From: Acidobacteriota bacterium
GTDB lineage: Bacteria > Acidobacteriota > Terriglobia > Terriglobales > Acidobacteriaceae
DNA length: 64,000 nt
Direction: 5' to 3'
Assembly: GCA_021800255.1 (NCBI GenBank)
Contig: JAJYZC010000006.1
Location: 43,624 to 107,623, forward strand
Position numbers and translations under genes: made by a program. The notes below the pieces were generated by a model. The model saw nothing but the letters and a program-made list of their open reading frames with translations, had not been told where the DNA came from and did not search any database. Positions 1 to 7,217 of this stretch are shown one piece after another (the stretch's first letter is position 1; every line of letters begins with the position of its first letter).

Positions 1-1
1 A

Positions 2-439
2 GACGTGACAGGATTGATCCGCAATCCTGCGGTAACCGATGCCGCCTCGCAGGTCAGCGTTCATCCTCGCATTCGCGCCTGGATGGTCGGCTTGCAGCAG
101 CAACTAGGCGCCGCCGGCGGCGTGGTCATGGAGGGCCGCGACATCGGCACCATCGTCTTTCCTAACGCCGAGGTCAAGATCTTCCTGGATGCGGCTCCCG
201 AGGTGCGCGGCCTGCGCCGTTTCGACCAGCTTGGCCCCGCGCACAACGCGCAGCCCGAGGAGGTCATCCGCGACCTGCGCGCCCGCGACGAGCGCGACCG
301 CAATCGCCCCGATTCCCCCCTCCACCCAGCGCCTAACGCCGTTCTTTTGGATTCCACCCACATGACTCTGGAAGAGGCGGTCGCGGCTGCGCAGGCCATT
401 GTGATAGCAAAGCTGGGCTCGGCCGGTTCCCAACCCTGA
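2..439 (+). CDS. cmk: Cytidylate kinase, C-terminal part (5'-truncated by window edge)
   Basis: Phosphorylates CMP/dCMP with ATP in pyrimidine salvage. About 146 residues are present of a family usually near 225. The frame is open to the left edge, so the ORF-track GTG at 5 is internal and the Walker A N-terminus lies outside the window. Visible family motifs are GRDIGTIVFPNA (CMP-binding core), the lid stretch RDERDRNR, and the end motif PNAVLLDST. It is followed by a divergent-composition AT-rich promoter region, so it is probably the last gene of its unit. The assignment follows directly from motifs; only the missing N-terminus limits it. Confidence 0.9.
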   Translation, partial: DVTGLIRNPAVTDAASQVSVHPRIRAWMVGLQQQLGAAGGVVMEGRDIGTIVFPNAEVKIFLDAAPEVRGLRRFDQLGPAHNAQPEEVIRDLRARDERDRNRPDSPLHPAPNAVLLDSTHMTLEEAVAAAQAIVIAKLGSAGSQP

Positions 440-538
440 TCCGGGCAACTGCTCCCCGCAGACACTCGAAGCCCGGTTCCGGCTCCCGATTGCGTCCCCG
501 CAGAGAGGGTTGCGCCCACGCGAAGATATTTCCCGCCG

Positions 539-569
539 ATTGATTCGAATCAATTCTTTTTGATATATT
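539..569 (+). promoter_or_regulatory. AT-rich promoter with overlapping 16-bp palindrome upstream of the TonB-dependent receptor
   Basis: ATTGATTCGAATCAAT (539-554) is a perfect 16-bp palindrome. A sigma70-like -35 TTGATT (540-545) sits inside it, followed after 18 nt by TATATT (564-569). The stretch 539-600 is strikingly AT-rich against its surroundings. A repressor bound to the palindrome would cover the -35. Sequence pattern only; the regulator is unknown. Confidence 0.5.
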
Positions 570-652
570 TATATACGAATAAAGTCGCATACTATCTGTT
601 TTACGGCCTTCTAAACAGCTTTTCCATGCGGCTGCATACCGGGGAGATTCTC

Positions 653-3600
653 ATGAGCTATTGTGCGCTCCGGAACGGCCGCGTTCTTCTGCGTTCTCTT
701 TGCGCGCGTTCAGTTCTCTTGGCGCTCGTCAACCTGGCTCTTGTGCTCGCCTGGGCTCCCGGCGCCGCAGCGCAATCGGCGAGCCTGAGCGGGGTGGTGA
801 CCGACCCCGCCGGCGCGGCGGTAGCCGGCGCACAGGTAGCCGTAAAAAACGTGAATACCGGCGAGGAGCGCATCACGGTCAGCAGCCGTGATGGCCGCTA
901 CCAGGTTCTCTCGCTGCCCGTGGGCGAGTACGAAGTCGCCGCCAAAAAGCCGGGGTTTTCCCAGGTCATCCGCACGGGAATCCAGCTTGCCGTGGGTCAA
1001 GAAGCCGCGGCCAATCTGCGCCTCAGCGTGGGCGGAGTGCGGCAGCAGGTAACGGTAAATGCGAATGCGGCGGAGGTGAACCTGACCACCGCCGATGTCT
1101 CCGGCTTGGTGGGCGAGCAGCAAGTAAACGGCCTGCCGCTGAACGGGCGCAGCTATGACGAGCTGCTGACGCTGAATCCGGGGATCGTAAATTTCACGGC
1201 GGAAAAAGTGGGCGGAATCGGGGTTTCCAACTCCACAGTAGGCAACGATTTTGCCGTCTCCGGCAATCGCCCGCAACAAAATTTGTTTCTGCTGAACGGC
1301 GTGGAGTTTACCGGCGCGGCGGAGAACAACATGCAGCCGGGCGGAACGAGCGGTGAGTTGCTGGGCGTCGATGCGGTCGAGGAGTTCAACGTGCTGCGCT
1401 CAAGCTACGGCGCCGGGTACGGCAAGCGGTCCGGAGCGCAGGTGCTCATTGTCACGCGCAGCGGAACCAATCAACTGCACGGCTCGCTCTACGAATTTGT
1501 GCGCAACAACATCTTCGATGCGCGCAACTACTTTGACCGCAGCGCCGCGCCGCCGTTTCAGCGCAATCAGTTCGGTGCCGCGCTCGGCGGACCCATCCAG
1601 AGGAACAAGACCTTCCTCTTCGGCAACTTCGAGGGCTTTGAGCAGCACCTGCACCAGACCGGCGTGGCGCTGGTTCCGGACGCCGAAGCGCGCAAGGGCT
1701 ACCTGCCCTGCTCGCTCTACACTCCGCCGCCGGGACAGCCAAGCCAGTGCCCCAATCCTTCCGGCATGGCGGATGTGGGCGTGGCGCCGGGCGTGGCGCC
1801 GCTGCTCAACCTGTGGCCCACGCAAAGCCCCGGCGCGCCTGATTTTGGCGGGATCGCGGAGGCGTTCAACAGCCCGCTGCAGACCATCCGCGACGACTTT
1901 GGCACGGCGCGCCTGGACCGCGTATTTTCAAGCCAGGACACGTTCACCGGCGTCTACACCATCGACGACAGCGCCGACGTGACGCCCACCGCCGCCAATC
2001 TCTTGAGCACCGACCTCGAAAATCTGCGCGAGCAGGTGCTCAGCTTGCGGGAGACGCACATCTTTTCTCCCGCGCTGCTGAACACCGCGACCATCGGCTT
2101 TTCTCGCGCCGCCTACTTTTATACGGGCGAGCCTACGCCGGACACGCCGGCGGCCGCGGTTCCGGGCTTTGTGGCCGGCAAGCCTGTGGGCACAGTGGTG
2201 GTGGGCGGAAGCGCGGCCGCCAATCCCGCGGCCCAGGTGAGCCAGGCAGGCAGCAACACCGGCAGCGATCTGCACATCGCCCGCAACCTTTTCACCTATG
2301 AGGATCGAGTCATCCTGACGCGCGGGCTGCACAACCTGAGCGCGGGCGTTTGGCTGCAGCCGCTCCAATCCAACGAGGATCTGGCCCTGACCCAGTTCGG
2401 GCAGGCAACGTTCACCGGCTTGCAGCAGTTCTTACAGGGCACAGTGGGCACGTTTCTCTACGATCCCGCGCCCACGGAAATGAACTGGCGTTCGTTCCTG
2501 GGCGCCTGGTACGTCGAGGATACCTATCGCGCCATGCCCAAGCTGACGTTCACGCTGGGCTTGCGCACGGAATTCACGACCGGGTGGAACGAGGCGCACG
2601 GACGGGCGGCGAACTTTGTCTTCACCAACGGAATCATCCAGACGCAGCCGCGCATCGCGGACTCGGCGTTCACGGTGAACCACGCCAAATTTCTGCCCCA
2701 GCCGCGCCTCGGACTGGCGTGGAGCCCGGTCAGCGGAAAGACAGTGGTTCGCGCCGGCTTCGGCATCTACAACGACTTGCAGGACGCGCTCGGCTACCGC
2801 ATGGACCAGAATGCGCCCTTCAACCCGTCGTACAGCATCGCCAACCTGTCCGCCGCCAACCTGCCGCTGCCGGTTTCCCCGGCGCCGGCTGACGCGAAGA
2901 TCACGCCCGGCGGCGTGCAGCCCGACATGCGCACACCCACGCTCATCTCCTACTCATTGCGGCTTGAGCAGGAACTCACGCCCAACACGGCTCTGACGGT
3001 GGGCTTTGTGGGCTCGCACGGCTACCATGAGATCGTCAGCCTGGATGACAACGAGCCCACGCCCACAGCCTGCCCGGAGGCTCCTTGCTTGGCCAATTAT
3101 CCGGCGGATTTCCCCGCGCCGCTTGCTGGCAAGCCGGTTCCGGCGGGCGCGTATTACATCGCTCCGGGAACGCCGCTGGCCAACCCGGCGCTGGGCCCCG
3201 CGTGGGCTTGGTTCTCGGTGGGAACCAGCTCCTACAACGCGCTGGAAGTGGACGCCAACCACCGCATGAGCAACGGCCTGCTGCTGCGCGGAGTGTATAC
3301 CTGGTCCAAGGCGCTGGACGACGGCGATTCGCTGAATGGCACGGCCGCGGGCAACGCGCCGGGGCTGGTCTCCAATCCATTTCACGTGAAGGCGGACTGG
3401 GGGCCTGCGACCTACGACGTGAGAAACGCCGCGACCTTCGACGGAATCTACCAGTTGCCCTTCGGGCCGAACCGGCGCTTTCTCAACCAACTGAGCGGCC
3501 TTCCCAAGGCGATGGCAAGCGGCTGGACGGCGACTTCCATTGTCACCTTGCAGTCCGGGTTTCCATTCACTCCCCAGCTCAGCTACAACCCCTCGAATAA

Positions 3601-3988
3601 CGGCGACAACAAGAACCCGGTGCGCCCGTTTGCGAACCCCGATTTCCGAGGCTCAGTGATGGTTGGCAAACCAGGCGAGTGGTTCAACCCGCAGGCGTTC
3701 CTGGCGCCGCCCCCCGGCAGCGGATTCTACGGCAACCTTAGCCGCGACAGCTTGACGGGACCGGGCGCGGCGGAGTGGGACTTCTCCACGCTCAAAGACA
3801 CGGCCGTTCATGAGAGCCTCAATCTCCAGTTCCGCGCGGAGTTCTTCAACATCCTGAATCACGCCAACTTCAACACCCCCAATCTGATCGTCTTCACGCC
3901 CTCCGGCATTTCGCCCACGGCTGGTGTCATCACCAGCACCGCAACCACATCGCGGCAGGTGCAATTTGCTCTAAAGCTGCTGTGGTAG
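653..3988 (+). CDS. TonB-dependent receptor with carboxypeptidase-regulatory-like N-terminal domain (Oar-like)
   Basis: Outer-membrane beta-barrel transporter, probably importing a polymer-derived or chelated nutrient with TonB energy; the ligand cannot be read from sequence. The ORF track starts at 560, but I choose ATG 653: GGGGAGA lies 6 nt upstream, and this start gives a clean signal peptide (about residues 1-40, ending APGAAAQ). Residues about 42-125 form a carboxypeptidase-D regulatory-like fold (SLSGVVTDPAGAAVAGA). A plug region follows, then a long barrel to the C-terminus, which ends in the aromatic pattern QFALKLLW typical of outer-membrane proteins. At 1111 residues it is of usual length for the acidobacterial receptor expansion. 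It is followed by a strong terminator, so it looks monocistronic. Confidence 0.9.
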   Translation: MSYCALRNGRVLLRSLCARSVLLALVNLALVLAWAPGAAAQSASLSGVVTDPAGAAVAGAQVAVKNVNTGEERITVSSRDGRYQVLSLPVGEYEVAAKKPGFSQVIRTGIQLAVGQEAAANLRLSVGGVRQQVTVNANAAEVNLTTADVSGLVGEQQVNGLPLNGRSYDELLTLNPGIVNFTAEKVGGIGVSNSTVGNDFAVSGNRPQQNLFLLNGVEFTGAAENNMQPGGTSGELLGVDAVEEFNVLRSSYGAGYGKRSGAQVLIVTRSGTNQLHGSLYEFVRNNIFDARNYFDRSAAPPFQRNQFGAALGGPIQRNKTFLFGNFEGFEQHLHQTGVALVPDAEARKGYLPCSLYTPPPGQPSQCPNPSGMADVGVAPGVAPLLNLWPTQSPGAPDFGGIAEAFNSPLQTIRDDFGTARLDRVFSSQDTFTGVYTIDDSADVTPTAANLLSTDLENLREQVLSLRETHIFSPALLNTATIGFSRAAYFYTGEPTPDTPAAAVPGFVAGKPVGTVVVGGSAAANPAAQVSQAGSNTGSDLHIARNLFTYEDRVILTRGLHNLSAGVWLQPLQSNEDLALTQFGQATFTGLQQFLQGTVGTFLYDPAPTEMNWRSFLGAWYVEDTYRAMPKLTFTLGLRTEFTTGWNEAHGRAANFVFTNGIIQTQPRIADSAFTVNHAKFLPQPRLGLAWSPVSGKTVVRAGFGIYNDLQDALGYRMDQNAPFNPSYSIANLSAANLPLPVSPAPADAKITPGGVQPDMRTPTLISYSLRLEQELTPNTALTVGFVGSHGYHEIVSLDDNEPTPTACPEAPCLANYPADFPAPLAGKPVPAGAYYIAPGTPLANPALGPAWAWFSVGTSSYNALEVDANHRMSNGLLLRGVYTWSKALDDGDSLNGTAAGNAPGLVSNPFHVKADWGPATYDVRNAATFDGIYQLPFGPNRRFLNQLSGLPKAMASGWTATSIVTLQSGFPFTPQLSYNPSNNGDNKNPVRPFANPDFRGSVMVGKPGEWFNPQAFLAPPPGSGFYGNLSRDSLTGPGAAEWDFSTLKDTAVHESLNLQFRAEFFNILNHANFNTPNLIVFTPSGISPTAGVITSTATTSRQVQFALKLLW

Positions 3989-4045
3989 GGCGCACGGCGC
4001 CGGCTGTCGTGCGCTCGCAGTACCGGACCATATTGGCTGCACCGT

Positions 4046-4082
4046 CTGCCTGCCGCGTCTAACCGGCAGGCAGTATTCTTTT
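4046..4082 (+). terminator. Rho-independent terminator of the TonB-dependent receptor gene
   Basis: CTGCCTGCCG (4046-4055), an 8-nt loop, and CGGCAGGCAG (4064-4073) form a 10-bp perfect stem. It is followed directly by TATTCTTTT. It lies 58 nt after the receptor stop and just before moaD-moaE. Confidence 0.88.
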
Positions 4083-4090
4083 GGGTAGCT

Positions 4091-4885
4091 ATGAAGGTGC
4101 GCGTGATTGCGTTCGGAGTGCTGAAAGAGTGGCTGGGCGCAGCCGCGACGGTCGAGCTGCCGCCGGGGGCCACGGTTGCGGAGCTGCTGGAGCATTTGCG
4201 CGCGAGTGCGCCGGCGGATTCACCCGCAGGCGCGCTCGCAGCCAGCCTGCGCGGCATCGCCGTCGGCGTGAATGCCGAGTTCGCCACGGCTACCCAGGCG
4301 CTGCGCGACGGCGATGAGGTGGGTTTGCTGCCGCCCGTCTCCGGCGGGACTGCGCCTCCAGGTCCTGCGCAGACGGCGAACCTTCTGGATGAGAGCAGCG
4401 TGCGCGAGAATGTCTTTGCCGGATTGACGTGGGAGACGATCGACGCCGAAAAGCTGGTGGCTGAGGCCAAGCGCGGCGAGGATGGCGCGGTGGTGGTCTT
4501 TGACGGCATCGTGCGCAACCACTCGCGCGGTAGACCCACGCTGCACCTGGACTACGAAGCCTACGAGGAGATGGCCCTGCGCCAAATGCGGGAGCTCGGG
4601 CGCCAGGCGCGGGATCGCTTCGGCGTGCGCCAGGTGACTATGGTGCATCGCCTGGGGCGGCTGGAGATCGGCATGACCAGCGTGCTGATTGTGGTGGCTT
4701 CGGCGCACCGGGCGCAGGCCTTCGAGGCTTGCCGCTGGCTCATCGACACGCTCAAGCAGACCGTGCCCATCTGGAAGAAGGAGACCTTCACGGATGGAGC
4801 GGTGTGGGCGCCAGGCGAGCCGTTTCCGCCGACGCTGGCCGTAGATGCCGCGGAGGCCCCTCATGAGGCCCGGCATGAAGAGTGA
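4091..4885 (+). CDS. MoaD-MoaE fusion, molybdopterin synthase
   Basis: Both subunits of molybdopterin synthase in one 264-residue chain; the enzyme inserts dithiolene sulfur into precursor Z in molybdenum cofactor synthesis. Residues about 1-86 are the ubiquitin-like sulfur carrier MoaD, ending in the expected GG (LLPPVSGG, residues 85-86). A linker of about 20 residues leads to MoaE (about 110-260), with FDGIVRNHSRGR, LDYEAYEEMALRQ, HRLGRLEIG and the catalytic-lysine segment PIWKKE. MoaD normally needs a free C-terminal glycine for thiocarboxylation, so a fusion implies processing after GG, as described for MoaX-type fusions. No other moa gene is in the window. The stop overlaps the next gene by 23 nt. 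Confidence 0.92.
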   Translation: MKVRVIAFGVLKEWLGAAATVELPPGATVAELLEHLRASAPADSPAGALAASLRGIAVGVNAEFATATQALRDGDEVGLLPPVSGGTAPPGPAQTANLLDESSVRENVFAGLTWETIDAEKLVAEAKRGEDGAVVVFDGIVRNHSRGRPTLHLDYEAYEEMALRQMRELGRQARDRFGVRQVTMVHRLGRLEIGMTSVLIVVASAHRAQAFEACRWLIDTLKQTVPIWKKETFTDGAVWAPGEPFPPTLAVDAAEAPHEARHEE

Positions 4886-5831
4886 TCGCGCCGGCCGCTC
4901 GCGGGCGCCGGAATGGTTGGGCGTCATTCGCCGCTGCATCTGCCTCGCGCTGCCGGCGCTCGCGCCCTGGGCCGCGGCCGCGCCGCAGACCACCCTGCGC
5001 GTGAATGTGAAGCTGGTCAGCGTCTTTGTCAACGTGACGGATAAGAACGGCGCCATCGTGGGCGGGCTGACGCGCAACGATTTTGCGCTCTTCGAGGATG
5101 GCCGGCCGCAGAAGATCGCGATCTTCGAAAGGCAGTCGGAGCTGCCGCTGCATCTGGTTTTGGCCATCGACACCAGCGGCAGCGTGGGGAAGGATTTGCA
5201 CGCCGAGGCTGCCGCGGCGCACCGCTTTGCGAGCGACATTCTGCGGCCGCAAGACCAGATGAGCGTTTACCGGTTTGCCACCTATGTGCATCAGTTGACG
5301 CCCTTCACCAATCGCCTGAAAGTGATCGACCGCGGGCTGGGCAATTTGCACGGCGGTGGAGGGACGGAGCTCTACAAAGCCATCTGCAGGGGTTCGGAGA
5401 GCCTGGGCCAGACGCAAGGACGGAAGGTGCTGGTGGTGATCTCTGACGGCGACGACATAGCGGATGACGCGACCTACCCGCAGGCCCTGGAAGCGGCCCT
5501 GCGCAACGATGTGATGATCTACTCGCTGATCGATGTGCCCATCGAGGCCAGCGCCGGCCGCGACATTGGCGGCGAACACGCACTGATTACGCTTTCCGGG
5601 CAGACCGGAGGCAAGCATTTTTACGTGAATCAGGGCGGCCTGGATGCGGCATTTAAAAAAGTGAGCGAAGATCTGCGCACGCAATACCTGCTCGGCTACT
5701 ATCCGCAGCACCAGTTGCCGGGGGCCAATTTCCATAGCATCCAGGTCACCATTCCGCGCGCCGCGTCCGGCCAATTCGAGATCAGCCACCGTGCCGGCTA
5801 CTACTCCAACCAGCCGGTTGGGGCGCAGTGA
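4863..5831 (+). CDS. VWFA-related acidobacterial domain protein (secreted)
   Basis: Secreted or envelope protein with a von Willebrand factor A domain, of the type abundant in Acidobacteria; its partner is unknown. I choose ATG 4863, within the end of moaD-moaE, because GGAGG lies 6 nt upstream; the ORF-track start 4845 has no such site. The N-terminus has a hydrophobic segment (CICLALPALAPWAAAA) that looks like a signal peptide. The family hallmarks VKLVSVFVNVTDKNGA and FALFEDGRPQKI precede the MIDAS-like LAIDTSGSVGKD, with VVISDGDDIADD further on. Length is 322 residues. The overlap suggests co-transcription with moaD-moaE, but no functional link is evident. Confidence 0.87.
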   Translation: MRPGMKSDRAGRSRAPEWLGVIRRCICLALPALAPWAAAAPQTTLRVNVKLVSVFVNVTDKNGAIVGGLTRNDFALFEDGRPQKIAIFERQSELPLHLVLAIDTSGSVGKDLHAEAAAAHRFASDILRPQDQMSVYRFATYVHQLTPFTNRLKVIDRGLGNLHGGGGTELYKAICRGSESLGQTQGRKVLVVISDGDDIADDATYPQALEAALRNDVMIYSLIDVPIEASAGRDIGGEHALITLSGQTGGKHFYVNQGGLDAAFKKVSEDLRTQYLLGYYPQHQLPGANFHSIQVTIPRAASGQFEISHRAGYYSNQPVGAQ

Positions 5832-5909
5832 TCTCAAAGTAAAAACGTGGTAGGGTGAAGTTGGCTCCGCGGATGGTCCGGGATCCAGTCACGGGAGCGG
5901 TCGTACCGT

Positions 5910-7016
5910 ATGGCGGCCCTGAAAGAAATTCTCGACGAGCGCGTTGGCGAGGCGGCTCAGGACTTATACGAAAGGCTGGACCGCAAGCGGGTGCGCTGCT
6001 ATGCCTGCGGACATCGCTGCCCCATCGCCGATGGTAAGGCGGGGGTTTGCAAGGTGCGTTGGAACCGCGGCGGAACGCTCTATGTTCCCTGGGGATACGT
6101 GGGCGGCGTGCAGTGCGATCCCATCGAAAAGAAGCCGTTTTTTCACGCTTATAGCGGCGCGCTGGCTTATAGCTTCGGCATGTTGGGCTGCGATCTTCAT
6201 TGCGCCTACTGCCAGAATTGGGTTACCTCGCAGGCGCTGCGCGACCCCGAAGCGGGGGTGCGGCCGGCGGCGGCCACGCCGGAAGAGCTGGTCCGAGACG
6301 CGCTCCGGCAGGGCGCCCGCGCCGTGGTGAGCACCTACAATGAGCCACTGATTACCGCCGAATGGGCGGTGGCGATCTTCAAGCAAGCCAAGGCCGCCGG
6401 CCTGGCGACGGCCTTCGTCTCCAACGGCAACGCCACGCCGCAGGCGCTCCAGTATCTGCACCCTTGGGTGGATTTGTACAAGGTTGATCTGAAGAGCTTT
6501 AACGAGCAGCATTATCACCAGCTCGGCGGCCGGCTGGGGCCCATCTTGGAGACCATTCGCGCGCTCCATGCGATGGGCTTCTGGGTAGAAGTCGTCACGC
6601 TGGTCATCAAGGGCTTCAACGATTCCGACGGAGAGCTGAACGGCATGGCGGAGTTTCTGGCCGGCGTATCGGCTGATATTCCCTGGCACGTTACGGCCTT
6701 CCACAAGGATTACAAGATGACGGACCCGGACTCGACCGGCCCGGAGACGCTGCTGCGCGCGGCGCGGATCGGCAAGCAGGCCGGGCTGCGCTATGTCTAT
6801 GCCGGAAACCTGCCCGGCCGCGCCGGCGACCTTGAAAACACTCGCTGTCCCGGCTGCCAGGAACTGCTGGTGGAGCGTTTCGGGTACCGGATCACCAGCT
6901 ACCGCTTGACCGCGGACGGACGTTGCCCGAAGTGCGGAGCCGTCATTCCAGGGCGTTGGGAAACCTCCTTTCGCGGTCAGATTACAGCCTTCCCCTTCGT
7001 TCCGCGGTTTCGCTAA
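5910..7016 (+). CDS. amrS: AmmeMemoRadiSam system radical SAM enzyme
   Basis: Radical SAM protein of the AmrS (PflA-like) family. Residues 94-101 carry CDLHCAYC, the CxxxCxxC motif for the catalytic [4Fe-4S] cluster. The N-terminus has CYACGHRCPI (30-39) and the C-terminus a CPGC...CPKCG zinc-ribbon-like pair, both usual for this family. Length 368 residues fits. The reaction is not established for the family; partners AmrA (AMMECR1) and AmrB (Memo) are not adjacent here, so the gene is an orphan in this window. It ends 2 nt before a dispersed repeat element and faces the RND operon. Confidence 0.88.
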   Translation: MAALKEILDERVGEAAQDLYERLDRKRVRCYACGHRCPIADGKAGVCKVRWNRGGTLYVPWGYVGGVQCDPIEKKPFFHAYSGALAYSFGMLGCDLHCAYCQNWVTSQALRDPEAGVRPAAATPEELVRDALRQGARAVVSTYNEPLITAEWAVAIFKQAKAAGLATAFVSNGNATPQALQYLHPWVDLYKVDLKSFNEQHYHQLGGRLGPILETIRALHAMGFWVEVVTLVIKGFNDSDGELNGMAEFLAGVSADIPWHVTAFHKDYKMTDPDSTGPETLLRAARIGKQAGLRYVYAGNLPGRAGDLENTRCPGCQELLVERFGYRITSYRLTADGRCPKCGAVIPGRWETSFRGQITAFPFVPRFR

Positions 7017-7017
7017 T

Positions 7018-7128
7018 GCATCTTCGGAAAAGGTGTAGACCGGAGGCGCATACTCGATTCGCCGCTACTTCAAGGAGTGGCGGCTCCCGAATCCATCTCA
7101 ACCGGACCTGCACCCTTTCCGAAAATGC
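7018..7128. repeat. Dispersed inverted-repeat element, divergent copy (copy A)
   Basis: Begins GCATcTTCGGAAAAGGTGTAG and ends TTTCCGAAAATGC. The terminal sequences match copies at 24677, 27509 and 35157, but the middle is unrelated, and here the arms are longer and nearly complementary over about 26 bp. It fills the space between the convergent amrS and RND permease genes and could fold as a two-way terminator. Confidence 0.7.
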
Positions 7129-7217
7129 CGTAGCCAGTCCCGCAGGACGCCATGAGCATGAGCGGCGGGTTGATGAACAGTTGGGTGAGCAGGCTGCGGT
7201 CTATCATCAGCCGGACT

